Assembly: GCF_011405655.1 (NCBI RefSeq)
Contig: NZ_AP022829.1
Span: 1,349,001-1,413,000, forward strand
DNA: 64,000 nucleotides
Reading direction: 5' to 3'
From: Adlercreutzia hattorii
GTDB taxonomy: Bacteria > Actinomycetota > Coriobacteriia > Coriobacteriales > Eggerthellaceae
Shown: positions 47,613-56,073 of the stretch, piece by piece
Position numbering within the stretch: the stretch's first letter is position 1
Layout of the letters: every line of letters starts with the position of its first letter
Notes under the pieces: generated by a model
What the model was told of the DNA's origin: nothing
Database searches by the model: none
What the model saw: the letters and a program-made list of their open reading frames with translations, nothing else
Translations under genes and position numbers: made by a program

Positions 47613-49235
47613 ATGACCACGACCAAGCCCGTGCGCGTCCGCTTCGCGCCTTCTCCCACCGGCAAGCTGCACATCGGCGGCGCCCGCACCGCCATCTACA
47701 ACTGGGCCTTCGCCCGTGCTACCGGCGGCACCTTCGTCCTGCGCATCGAGGACACCGACCCGGAGCGCTCCACCGAGGAGAACACCCAGATCATCCTGCG
47801 GGCCCTCCGCTGGATGGGACTCGATTGGGACGAGGGCCCCGAGGTGGGCGGCCCCTGCGGCCCCTACTTCCAAACCCAGCGCACCGCCACCTACGAGGCG
47901 GCGCTGCAGAAGCTCATCGACGCCGGCGCCGCCTACCCGTGCTTCTGCACCAAGGAGGAGCTGGACGCCAAGCGCGAGGCCGCCGAGAAGGCCGAGGGAG
48001 GTTACGCGGGCTACGATCGCACCTGTCGCGCCATTCCAGCCGACGAGGCCGCCGCGCGCGTCGCGGCCGGCGAGCCCCATGTCTGGCGCCTGAAAGTGCC
48101 CGACGACCACGGTCCGGTCACGTTCAAGGATGCCGTCTACGGCGACATGAGCTTCCCCATCGATGTGATGGACGACATGATCCTGCGCCGCACCGACGGC
48201 ACGTTCACCTACAACTTCGCCGTGGTCTGCGACGACGTGAACATGGCCATCACCCACGTCATCCGCGGCGACGACCACCTCTCTAACACTCCGCGCCAGG
48301 TGCTCATCTACGAGGCGCTGGGCGCCGAGGTGCCGCTGTTCGCGCACCTGTCCATGATCCTCGGCGCCGACGGCAAGAAGCTCTCGAAGCGCCACGGCGC
48401 CACCAATGTGGAGGAGTACCGCGACCGCGGGTATCTGCCCGACGCGCTCGTGAACTTCCTCGCGCTCCTTGGCTGGTCGCTCGACGGCGAGACCACCATC
48501 ATCCCGCCGGCCGAGCTCTGCCGCACCTTCTCGCTCGACCGCATCACGAAGAAGCACTCCGTCTTCGACGAGAAGAAGCTCGACTGGATGAACGGCGTCT
48601 ATATCCGCGAGATGGGCGCTGCCGCCTGGGTCGACGCCGCCAAGCCCTGGCTCGCCCAGACCAACTTGGACGGCTCGAACGTGCCCGACGGCATCACTAT
48701 CGCGCCCACGCCCACCAAGGAGGAGGCGGAGGCGGCCGCCCGCGAGTTACGCCTTCCCGGAGCCGACGTGGACGCCGACACCTGGGAGGCGTGCCTGGCC
48801 GACGTGGACGACGATCGCGAGTTCTACGAGGCCATGTACCCGCTCGTGGCCGAGCGGCTGGCGCATTTGGACGAGATCCCCGCCAAGCTGGCGTTTCTGT
48901 TCTGGGGCGACTCGGTGGTGCTCGACGAGAAGAGCGTCCAGAAGGTGCTGCTGAAGGAGGGCGCGCGGGCCGACGAGGCGCTCGCCATTTGTCGGGCCAT
49001 CCTCGCCGACGACGACAACCCGTGGGACGCCGAGGCGCTCGAGGAGCTCTGCCGCGCCGCCGGTGAGGAGGCCGGGCTCAAGCCGAAGCTTCTGTTCCAG
49101 CCCTTGCGCGTGGCCGTGTGCGGCAACATGGTGTCGCCGCCTTTGTTCGAGGCCATGATGCTGATGGATCCCGCCGACATCGTCGCCCGCATCGACGGCG
49201 TCACCGAAACCGTGTTCAGCGAGCGCGCCAACTAG
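47613..49235 (+). CDS. gltX: Glutamyl-tRNA synthetase
   Basis: This 540-residue class I synthetase charges tRNA with glutamate. The HIGH-type motif is in FAPSPTGKLHIGGAR and the KMSKS-type motif is KKLSKRHGAT. A CFC...Y...C set at about 111-140 resembles the zinc-binding part of some bacterial enzymes. Length is slightly above the usual 470-500. ATG at 47613 follows GAAGGA. Whether it also mischarges tRNA-Gln (with GatCAB repair) cannot be decided here, since no glnS or gat genes are in the window. Confidence 0.95.
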   Translation: MTTTKPVRVRFAPSPTGKLHIGGARTAIYNWAFARATGGTFVLRIEDTDPERSTEENTQIILRALRWMGLDWDEGPEVGGPCGPYFQTQRTATYEAALQKLIDAGAAYPCFCTKEELDAKREAAEKAEGGYAGYDRTCRAIPADEAAARVAAGEPHVWRLKVPDDHGPVTFKDAVYGDMSFPIDVMDDMILRRTDGTFTYNFAVVCDDVNMAITHVIRGDDHLSNTPRQVLIYEALGAEVPLFAHLSMILGADGKKLSKRHGATNVEEYRDRGYLPDALVNFLALLGWSLDGETTIIPPAELCRTFSLDRITKKHSVFDEKKLDWMNGVYIREMGAAAWVDAAKPWLAQTNLDGSNVPDGITIAPTPTKEEAEAAARELRLPGADVDADTWEACLADVDDDREFYEAMYPLVAERLAHLDEIPAKLAFLFWGDSVVLDEKSVQKVLLKEGARADEALAICRAILADDDNPWDAEALEELCRAAGEEAGLKPKLLFQPLRVAVCGNMVSPPLFEAMMLMDPADIVARIDGVTETVFSERAN

Positions 49236-49265
49236 CGGCCGCGTCAACCAGAAAGGTCGAAGACC

Positions 49266-50549
49266 ATGGACGAGAACAGCAACATCCCAAGCGCTTCCGG
49301 CGCGGAGCCTCAGCAGCCGGCGCCGGAGCCGGCGCCAAGCGCCGTGCCCGAGAACCCCTTCGCTGCCTTCGGAGCGCCCGGTCCCGGCTCTCAGCCTGCG
49401 CCCGCGGCGCCCTCCGATGCTGTGCAGCCGGCGCCTGCCGCAGCCGCTCCGGCTCCTGAAATAGCGCAACACGCGCCCACGGCGCCGACGCAGCCCTACT
49501 ACGACGCCACGGCGGCACAGGCCGCCCAGCAGCCCTACGCCCCCTACGGACAGTCCGCCGGCGCTGGGCAGTCGTATGCCTACACTCAAGCTACGGCCCA
49601 GCAGCCGACCTACGCGCCCTATGACGGCGCCGGCTACGGCTCCTACGGCGCGGGCAGCCAGCCGCCGGTGCCCCCGGCGCCCGCACAGAACATCTATCCG
49701 GGCTACGAGCCGCCCAACCCCAACCAGAAGCGGCGCTGGCCGTGGTTTCTGCTGGGCCTGGCCGTGGGACTCGTCGTCGGCATGGGCGGTTGCGCCAGCT
49801 GCGTGGGGATCATGGCCCTGGCCGACTACGATAGCAGCTACGACAGCTACAACAGCTACGATGACGGCTACGACTACAACTACGATTACGACTTCGGCGA
49901 CACCGATATGTGGGCTCCGGAGGACAGCTACGGCACCGACGAGGACGCCTCGCCCTACGGCACCTTCACCTTGGACGAGATCGCCTCGGTGTTCGAGGCC
50001 GACGGCATCTCCCAGGGCGAACCGGGGGAGGGTGACGTCTGCACCAAGGGCTTTTACACCGTAGGGCCCGCCGGCCAGATTCCCGCCGGCCTGTATTACT
50101 TGGAAGGTTCCAACGAGAAGCTCTCCCACTACTACGTGTTCGACGGGGACGACGGCCGCTATTCCGTTGATGACTCGGTGCAGTACTTCGGCAACTACTT
50201 CGTCGATTTGGACGAGGGCGATCTCATCGTGTTCGATCCCGGCGACGAGGCGACCATGTATCCGGCCCCCTCTACCTCCACGGATCCGACGGCGCCCTAC
50301 ACCAACGGCTGCTACCGCGTGGGCATCGACATTCCCGCCGGCAGCTACACCATCACTGCGGCTACCGTGGGCGAGGGCGAGACCGACGAGGACTCGGCGG
50401 CCTTCGTCATGAAGAACCTCGACTTCGACGACGACTCCATTGTGGACACCAAGTACGTCATTCCCGGCGGCGAGCAGACGGTCACGGTCAGCAACGGCCA
50501 GTACTTGGAACTCTTCGCCGCCACCGCCACCCCCGTCGCTCAGGGGTAA
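49266..50549 (+). CDS. Pro/Ala/Gln-rich single-pass membrane protein with duplicated outer module
   Basis: This 427-residue protein has a cytoplasmic N-terminal 155 residues rich in Pro, Ala, Gln and Tyr. One helix follows near 158-185 (WFLLGLAVGLVVGMGG then CASCVG), then a Tyr/Asp-rich stretch (YDSSYDSYNSYDDGYDYNYD). The outer part holds two similar modules, CTKGFYTVGPAGQIPAGLYYL and YTNGCYRVGIDIPAGSYTI, so an internal duplication is likely. No named function is recognised. ATG is 30 bases after gltX with AAAGGTCGA upstream. Confidence 0.72.
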   Translation: MDENSNIPSASGAEPQQPAPEPAPSAVPENPFAAFGAPGPGSQPAPAAPSDAVQPAPAAAAPAPEIAQHAPTAPTQPYYDATAAQAAQQPYAPYGQSAGAGQSYAYTQATAQQPTYAPYDGAGYGSYGAGSQPPVPPAPAQNIYPGYEPPNPNQKRRWPWFLLGLAVGLVVGMGGCASCVGIMALADYDSSYDSYNSYDDGYDYNYDYDFGDTDMWAPEDSYGTDEDASPYGTFTLDEIASVFEADGISQGEPGEGDVCTKGFYTVGPAGQIPAGLYYLEGSNEKLSHYYVFDGDDGRYSVDDSVQYFGNYFVDLDEGDLIVFDPGDEATMYPAPSTSTDPTAPYTNGCYRVGIDIPAGSYTITAATVGEGETDEDSAAFVMKNLDFDDDSIVDTKYVIPGGEQTVTVSNGQYLELFAATATPVAQG

Positions 50550-50581
50550 GGGCAACCACCTGCGTGGACGCCAGTGCATTA

Positions 50582-50667
50582 GATCCGTAGGGGGCGACCT
50601 TGGTCGCCCCTTCCAACCAGAGAGATTTTTCTTGCTGATGAGGGGCGACCGAGGTCGCCCCCTACGA
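50582..50667. repeat. Composite GTAGGGG palindromic repeat pair
   Basis: A forward copy (TCCGTAGGGGGCGACC) and an inverted copy (GGGGCGACCGAGGTCGCCCC then CTACG) are separated by about 28 nt. The element lies between the membrane protein gene and the thioesterase gene. Confidence 0.85.
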
Positions 50668-50693
50668 AGGTTGACCGGAAGGAAAGGATTCCT

Positions 50694-51110
50694 ATGGCGA
50701 AGCAGCTAAGCGATCACCCCACGTTGGAAGAGCTGAACGACTTCTTCGGTCACGACCGGTTCGCCGAGCACGCGGGCTGCCGCATCGTGGAAGGATCGCG
50801 CGATCACGCCGTGTGCGAGCTGGACATCCAGGACCACCACCGCAACGCGCTGGGCAACGTCATGGGCGGCGCCATCTTCACCTTGGCCGATTTCGCCTTG
50901 GCCATTGCCAGCAATACCGGCGGGAACCCGAGCGTGTCGGTATCGAGCACCATCGAATATCTCAGCGCCTCGAAGGGCACCTGCCTCATTGCGACGTGCA
51001 ACGCGGACAAGTCCGGCCGCCGCCTCGGCTTCTACACCACCGATGTCACCGACGACACAGGGCGCCGCATAGCGCGCGTCACCACCACCGTCTATCGCGA
51101 AAGCGAGTGA
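50694..51110 (+). CDS. PaaI family hotdog-fold thioesterase
   Basis: This 138-residue protein has the hotdog pattern HHRNALGNVMGGAIFTLADFALA with the conserved Gly-Gly and catalytic Asp region, and a terminal strand RIARVTTTVYRE. Members hydrolyse acyl-CoA, often aromatic or short-chain. The substrate is not readable. The ATG has GGAAGGAAAGG upstream and a strong terminator follows the stop, so it is a single-gene unit. Confidence 0.82.
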   Translation: MAKQLSDHPTLEELNDFFGHDRFAEHAGCRIVEGSRDHAVCELDIQDHHRNALGNVMGGAIFTLADFALAIASNTGGNPSVSVSSTIEYLSASKGTCLIATCNADKSGRRLGFYTTDVTDDTGRRIARVTTTVYRESE

Positions 51111-51118
51111 GGACAGCA

Positions 51119-51142
51119 AAAGGGCCCCAACCGGGGCCCTTT
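51119..51142 (+). terminator. Intrinsic terminator of the thioesterase gene
   Basis: AAAGGGCCCC (51119-51128) pairs with GGGGCCCTTT (51133-51142) around AACC. It starts 9 bases after the stop codon. Confidence 0.88.
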
Positions 51143-51173
51143 CACTTATGAAAGATGGGGTTTTGCTGGACGA

Positions 51174-51257
51174 CCCGTAGGGGCTGACCTTGGTCAGCCC
51201 TCTCGAGCGGAATGACGTTCCCGGGTTGGGAGGGGCGACCAAGGTCGCCCCCTACCG
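51174..51257. repeat. Composite GTAGGGG palindromic repeat pair
   Basis: A forward copy (CCCGTAGGGGCTGACC then GGTCAGCCC) and an inverted copy (GGGGCGACC then GGTCGCCCCCTACCG) flank a spacer with CTCGAGCGGAATGACG. It lies between the thioesterase terminator and the 63-nt repeat behind metK. Confidence 0.85.
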
Positions 51258-51266
51258 AAGGAGCGG

Positions 51267-51329
51267 CCAGCGAGGACTGTCTGAGCGAATCAGAATGCCG
51301 CGCGTCTCCCCGTCGGGAGAGCCGCAGCC
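51267..51329 (-). repeat. 63-nt repeat with hairpin, downstream of metK
   Basis: The unit has the same length as 28353-28415, shares nearly all of its first 30 bases (CCAGCGAGGACTGT...GAGCGAATCAGAAT) and ends CGCAGCC. The internal hairpin differs: TCTCCC with GGGAGA here, CTCCTC with GAGGAG there. On the minus strand the hairpin comes first, just after the metK stop, and may be its terminator. Confidence 0.8.
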
Positions 51330-51332
51330 AGG

Positions 51333-52601
51333 TTACTCGACCCCGCAGGCCGCCCGCAGGGCGTCGGCGCGGTCGGTCTTCTCCCAGGTGAACTCGGGCA
51401 GCTCGCGGCCGAAGTGGCCATAGGCGGCCGTTTTCTGGTAGATGGGCCGGCGCAAGTCCAGCTCGTCGATGATGGCGCCGGGGCGCAGGTCGAACACCTC
51501 GGACACGGCGCGCTCGATATCCTCTTCCGGCACATGGTTCGTGCCGAAGGTCTCCACCATGACCGACACGGGCTTCGCCACGCCGATGGCGTAGGCGATC
51601 TGCACCTCGCACCGGTCGGCCAGTCCCGCGGCCACGACGTTTTTGGCCACCCAGCGCGCCGCGTAGGCCGCCGAGCGATCCACCTTGGTGCAGTCCTTGC
51701 CGGAGAACGCCCCGCCGCCGTGGCGTCCCATGCCGCCGTAGGTGTCCACGATGATCTTGCGGCCGGTAAGACCGGCGTCGCCCATGGGGCCGCCGATGAC
51801 GAAGCGGCCCGTGGGATTCACGTAGATCTCGCAGTCGTCGGCGAGCGCCACCCCCTCGGCCTCGAAGACCGGGCGGATGACCGTCTCGATGACGGCCTCG
51901 CGCAGCGCGTCCTGTTCGATGTCCTCGGAATGCTGGGTGGACACGACCACCTTCTCAACCGCCGTGGGCGCCCCGTCGATATAGCGCACGGACACCTGGG
52001 TCTTGCCGTCGGGGCGCAGAAACTCAAGCGTGCCGTTCTTGCGTACCTCGGTCAGGCGCTCGGAGAGGCGATGGGCCAGGTAAATGGGCATGGGCATGAG
52101 CGTGCTCGTCTCGTTGCAGGCATAGCCGAACATCATGCCCTGGTCGCCCGCGCCAATCGTCTCGTAGGGGTCGGCCGCGGCCGCCTCGTCGCGCTGGGCC
52201 TCGAAGGATGAGTCCACGCCCTGGGCGATGTCGGAGGACTGCTCGTGGATGGAGCTCATGACGGCGCAGGTGTTGCCGTCGAAGCCGTACTTCGCGCGGT
52301 CGTAGCCGATGGAGCACACCACGTCGCGCGCGATGGACTGCACGTCCACGTAGGCCTGGGTGCGAATCTCGCCGGTGACGAAGACGGTGCCCGTGGTGAC
52401 GAGCGTCTCGCAGGCGCAGCGCATCTTCGCCGGGTCGGCCGGGTTGCCGTCGGGCGCGATGTAGCCCTCTGCAGCCAGGGCGATCTCCTTGGCGAGAATG
52501 GCGTCCAGAATGGCGTCGGAAATCTGGTCGCAGATCTTGTCCGGATGTCCCTCCGTGACGGATTCGGACGTGAACAGGTACGATGAGTGCTTTTCAGCCA
52601 T
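51333..52601 (-). CDS. metK: S-adenosylmethionine synthetase
   Basis: This 422-residue enzyme makes SAM from methionine and ATP. It has the start [18 protein letters not shown], the ATP-binding [12 protein letters not shown] and the P-loop-like GGGAFSGKD. Length is slightly above the family norm. The ATG at 52601 is preceded by AGAGGA, which directly follows the 3' strand of a SAM riboswitch stem. Feedback by SAM on translation or elongation is therefore likely. Its 3' end is marked by the 63-nt repeat. Confidence 0.95.
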   Translation of the reverse strand: MAEKHSSYLFTSESVTEGHPDKICDQISDAILDAILAKEIALAAEGYIAPDGNPADPAKMRCACETLVTTGTVFVTGEIRTQAYVDVQSIARDVVCSIGYDRAKYGFDGNTCAVMSSIHEQSSDIAQGVDSSFEAQRDEAAAADPYETIGAGDQGMMFGYACNETSTLMPMPIYLAHRLSERLTEVRKNGTLEFLRPDGKTQVSVRYIDGAPTAVEKVVVSTQHSEDIEQDALREAVIETVIRPVFEAEGVALADDCEIYVNPTGRFVIGGPMGDAGLTGRKIIVDTYGGMGRHGGGAFSGKDCTKVDRSAAYAARWVAKNVVAAGLADRCEVQIAYAIGVAKPVSVMVETFGTNHVPEEDIERAVSEVFDLRPGAIIDELDLRRPIYQKTAAYGHFGRELPEFTWEKTDRADALRAACGVE

Positions 52602-52610
52602 AAGAGTCCT

Positions 52611-52713
52611 CTCTTATCGGTGTTGGCCGGACCACCTTGGCGCTCAGGTGAGGGACGCGTCAGGTTGGTGTCGGGATCATCGAGCCAACTCTCTACCCCG
52701 ACTCTGGATAATG
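52611..52713 (-). promoter_or_regulatory. SAM riboswitch (SAM-I clan) in the metK leader
   Basis: The minus-strand leader shows TTATCCAGAG at the 5' end and GATAAGAG at the 3' end (stem P1), GGCTCGATGATCCCG with a following CCAACC, and CAAGGTGGTCCGGC. These match SAM-I clan landmarks (GGCNCGATGA, CAACC, GGTG...TCC-GC), in a shortened form that could also be SAM-IV-like. The 3' P1 strand abuts the metK ribosome site. The place in front of metK supports the call. Confidence 0.8.
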
Positions 52714-52715
52714 CA

Positions 52716-52744
52716 GATCGCGCGTCCGATGCGGGCGCGCGATC
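52716..52744. terminator. 9-bp hairpin between the radical SAM gene and the metK riboswitch
   Basis: GATCGCGCG (52716-52724) pairs with CGCGCGATC (52736-52744). No T-tract follows. It overlaps the region where the metK transcript starts. Confidence 0.35.
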
Positions 52745-52748
52745 AAAT

Positions 52749-52777
52749 ATGCTAACGGTTCGAAGGAGCGGGCGCAA
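52749..52777 (-). promoter_or_regulatory. Candidate metK promoter
   Basis: On the minus strand TTGCGC (52777-52772) and TAGCAT (52754-52749) are 17 bp apart. Initiation would fall just upstream of the riboswitch. Confidence 0.5.
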
Positions 52778-52791
52778 GGGGAGGAGTCGGC

Positions 52792-54393
52792 CTACGCGGT
52801 AACTTCATCGGCGGCCTTCTCGGCCCTCTCGGCGGCGCCACCTGCGGCCTGCTCCGTCACGGCGGCGTCGGCCTGAGAGAGCAGGGCTCCCTCGTCTAGG
52901 GCACATCTCAGCTCATCGGCCAGCGCCGGCTCCAGTGCCATCTCGTCCACGGGGCGGTCCGGATCAAAGGCCCCGTGCATGGTGCGGCCGAGCCGCGCAA
53001 ACTTCGCCTTGTCGGTTTCGGCCATGCCGCAGAACTGGCGTGCTCGGTAGGGTGCGCGCTTGTCGGCGCCGTTCGTCCACAGGCGCTCGGCCTCGGGCGC
53101 CCATGCCCGGGCCGCCGGGCGGCATTTCTCGGCCAGATCGTGGGCGCTTTCCGTTTCTACGAGGTCGGTGCCGCGGGCGCCGCTCTTCTCGACCATCTCC
53201 TCCAGGCGGTCGGGATTCTCGAGCATCGGACAGGGCCGCAGCAAGTTGTCGTTGAAGGGCTGCCCCTCGTAGTAGGCCATGAACAGCGGGCTCTTCAGGC
53301 ATTCCAGCAGCGGTTGCTCGCGGATGTTGGCATTGGAGTAGTGGATGAACACGCAGGGCTCCACATCGCCTGCCGCGTTGATGTGCAGATAGCGGCGGCC
53401 TCCGGCGATGCAGCCGCCGACGAACTCGCCGTCGTGTTGGAAGTCGAGCGTCAGGATGGGCTTCTCCGCCCGCACGCGGCGGTTGAAATGGTAGAGCAGT
53501 TTGCGGTCGTCCGGCGTGGGCATGAGCTCGGTCGGCGCGCCCTTGCCCACGGGCATGTAGGTGAAGATCCAGGCGAAGAGCGCCCCTTTGTCGATGAGCC
53601 AGTCGAAGTACGCGTCGGAGGCCACGGAGTGCGCGTTGTCGTGGGTGTAGCAGATGGACACGCCGAAGGGCAGCCCGTGGCTCGCGAGAAGATCCATGGC
53701 CGCGTCCACCTTGGCGTAGGTGCCCGCGCCGCGCCGCCCGTCGGTGGCCGCTTCGTCGCCCTCGGCGGAGATGGCCGGCACGAAGTTCTTCACGCGGATC
53801 ATCTCCTGGCAGAACTCCTCGTCGATGAGCGTGGAGTTCGTGAAGCACAGAAACGCGCAGTCCGGATGGGCCTCGCACAGCCGAATGAGATCGCGCTTGC
53901 GCACGAGGGGCTCGCCGCCAGTATAGATGTACACGTGCACGCCGAGTTCCTTGCCCTGGCGGATGATGGAGTCGATCTCGTCGTAGGCGAGGTTCAGGGC
54001 GTGCCCGTACTCGGCGGCCCAGCAGCCGGTGCAGTGGAGGTTGCAGGCGCTCGTCGGATCCAGCAGGATGGCCCAGGGGATGTTGCACTGATGGCGCTCG
54101 CGCATCTTCTCTTGCTTGCCCCAGGCGAGGAAGTTCGCGTCCATGACGAAGGTCTTCAGCAGATCGGCCCGCACCTCGGGGTTCAAGTCCATGACGCGCA
54201 TGATGAGCTGGTACATATTCGTCTTGTTCTTGATGGCGTCCGAGAAGGCGGCGCGCTGCTCGGCGAACAGGCTGGCCGGAGCGAGGGCGTCGATTTTGCC
54301 CATGATGTTCGCCATGTTGTTCTCGGGGTCGTCGCACAGATAATCGACGAGCTTGTAGGCCAGCGCTTGCTTCGCTCTCTCGGTGGGTTTCAT
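52792..54393 (-). CDS. Radical SAM protein with CxxxCxxC and extended C-terminus
   Basis: This 533-residue protein contains DPTSACNLHCTGCWA, the C-x3-C-x2-C motif that binds a [4Fe-4S] cluster and SAM. Further radical SAM features are YTGGEPLVRK and a later GGCIAGGRRYLHINAAGDVE segment that looks like a SPASM/HpnH-type auxiliary region. An N-terminal helical part of about 120 residues precedes the core. The reaction is unknown. ATG at 54393 is used because AAGGAG lies 6 nt upstream; the frame extends 19 codons further without a ribosome site. metK lies next downstream on the same strand. Confidence 0.85.
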   Translation of the reverse strand: MKPTERAKQALAYKLVDYLCDDPENNMANIMGKIDALAPASLFAEQRAAFSDAIKNKTNMYQLIMRVMDLNPEVRADLLKTFVMDANFLAWGKQEKMRERHQCNIPWAILLDPTSACNLHCTGCWAAEYGHALNLAYDEIDSIIRQGKELGVHVYIYTGGEPLVRKRDLIRLCEAHPDCAFLCFTNSTLIDEEFCQEMIRVKNFVPAISAEGDEAATDGRRGAGTYAKVDAAMDLLASHGLPFGVSICYTHDNAHSVASDAYFDWLIDKGALFAWIFTYMPVGKGAPTELMPTPDDRKLLYHFNRRVRAEKPILTLDFQHDGEFVGGCIAGGRRYLHINAAGDVEPCVFIHYSNANIREQPLLECLKSPLFMAYYEGQPFNDNLLRPCPMLENPDRLEEMVEKSGARGTDLVETESAHDLAEKCRPAARAWAPEAERLWTNGADKRAPYRARQFCGMAETDKAKFARLGRTMHGAFDPDRPVDEMALEPALADELRCALDEGALLSQADAAVTEQAAGGAAERAEKAADEVTA

Positions 54394-54638
54394 GGGCTTC
54401 TCCTTTGCACGGGCTTCCTTTGGCATAGCGTCATTGTGGCAAAATTGCATTCCGTGAGCGTTCGAGTCATGATTGCTGTCACGGCCTTGATCGCTTGCCG
54501 TTTCTAAGTTGTCGCTTGCATGTCATCTAACGCTGTGGCTTCAAGCTTCGAGGTCACGCGGGCCCATCCTGTGCGGGCGTTGCGCGCTGCCAGCCAACGG
54601 CTTTACAACGCGTTGCCCGCGCTTCGCGGCGGTCGTGC

Positions 54639-54644
54639 TACACT
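54639..54644 (+). promoter_or_regulatory. -10 element of the ATP-grasp gene
   Basis: TACACT is followed by 7 nt and an ATG at 54652 with no ribosome site. This is the same spacing as at azlC and priA. Confidence 0.45.
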
Positions 54645-54651
54645 TATCCAA

Positions 54652-56073
54652 ATGCACAAAAGCCCAAGGGACGGAGCCCTCATGCCAAGCAATGCCGATT
54701 ACACCCGCGAGTACTTCCAGATCATCGACGAGCTGGACGGCGACATCGAGAGTCGCCGCGCCGCGTTCAACTACATGCAGGACTCCACGGCCATCGTGCA
54801 CCACCAGGTGGTGGCCTCCTCCTTCGTGCCGCGCCTGTTCAACCGCAAAACCTACGAGGTCATGAAGCGCACGGCCGAGACGAGCCACCGCATCCTCTGC
54901 AAGGTGATCGAGCGCTACCGGGCCGACGAGGAGTACCGCAAGCTGTTCGATTTCGACGAGCGCCTCGTGGAGCTCATACTGCTGCCCCGCGATTACGATT
55001 CGGTGCTGCCCTTCGCCCGCGTGGACACCTTCCTCAACGAGGACGACTACCGCATCCACTTCTGCGAGTTCAACGGCGACGGCAGTGCGGGCATGAACGA
55101 GAACCGCGAGATCACGAACTCCATCGTGGGCTCCGACACCTTCCGCACCTTCGCCGAGAACCACGCCGTCCAGGGCTGCGACTTGTTCATGCCCTGGGTG
55201 CGCGCCTTCATGGACATCTACGGCACCTATCGCTTCAAAGTGGAGAACCCCCGGGTGGCCATCTGCGATTACTTGGAGAACGGCGTGGTGGACGAGTTCC
55301 ACATCTTCGCCGAGAAGTTCCGCGAGGCCGGCGTGGAATGCGTCGTGGCCGACGTGCGCGAGCTAACCTTTAACGGCGAGGTGCTGACGACGCCCGACGG
55401 GCTGCCCGTGAACGCCATCTGGCGGCGCTCGGTCACCAACGACGTGCTTGAGTTCTGGGACGACTCGCAAGACCTCATCAACGCCGTGCGGGCGCGGAAG
55501 GTGGCGCTCATCGGGGCGTTCTCTGGGCACATCGTCCATGACAAGCAGCTGTTCGAGGTGCTCTTTGCGCCGGAGACCCAGGCCTTCCTCACCGAAGAGG
55601 AGATCGCGTTTGTGGAGGAGACCGTGCCCATGACGGCCTTCCTCAACGACGATCAGGTGAACATCGACCAGATCCGCGCCAACCGCGAGGAGTGGATCAT
55701 CAAGCCCACCGACCACTACGGCGCCGACAACGTGTACGCCGGCTGCGAGGTGAGTCAGGAGGAGTGGGAGCGCGTCATCGACGAGTTCGCCAACGAGCGC
55801 GCCGGCTACCCCTTCATTGCGCAGCGCTACATCCGCCCCTTCAAGACCGACACGCTGCCGCCGGACCGCGGCATCAACGAGGCGCCCGACGGTGCCGTGG
55901 AAAGCGAGCCGGTACCTTACAACAATCTGAACGGGCTGTACCTGTACAACGGCCACTTCCAGGGCGTCTTCAGCCGGCTGGGGCCGCACCCCACGATTTC
56001 GAAGACCAACGACGGCATGACCGCAGCCACTATCTGGGTCGATTGCGACGTGCCCGATGGGCTGGAGCTGTAA
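54652..56073 (+). CDS. Glutathionylspermidine synthase-like ATP-grasp protein
   Basis: This protein of 473 residues (463 from the second start) resembles the pre-ATP-grasp/ATP-grasp layout of the glutathionylspermidine synthase group. Visible blocks are FCEFNGDGSAGMNENREI near the centre, an IIKPTDHYGADNVYAG strand for nucleotide binding and IAQRYIRPF. Such enzymes join a carboxylate to an amine using ATP; the substrate pair is unknown. Two starts compete: ATG 54652, 7 nt after a TACACT box (leaderless), and ATG 54682, with GGACGGAG upstream. The next gene starts directly after its stop codon. Confidence 0.72.
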   Translation: MHKSPRDGALMPSNADYTREYFQIIDELDGDIESRRAAFNYMQDSTAIVHHQVVASSFVPRLFNRKTYEVMKRTAETSHRILCKVIERYRADEEYRKLFDFDERLVELILLPRDYDSVLPFARVDTFLNEDDYRIHFCEFNGDGSAGMNENREITNSIVGSDTFRTFAENHAVQGCDLFMPWVRAFMDIYGTYRFKVENPRVAICDYLENGVVDEFHIFAEKFREAGVECVVADVRELTFNGEVLTTPDGLPVNAIWRRSVTNDVLEFWDDSQDLINAVRARKVALIGAFSGHIVHDKQLFEVLFAPETQAFLTEEEIAFVEETVPMTAFLNDDQVNIDQIRANREEWIIKPTDHYGADNVYAGCEVSQEEWERVIDEFANERAGYPFIAQRYIRPFKTDTLPPDRGINEAPDGAVESEPVPYNNLNGLYLYNGHFQGVFSRLGPHPTISKTNDGMTAATIWVDCDVPDGLEL

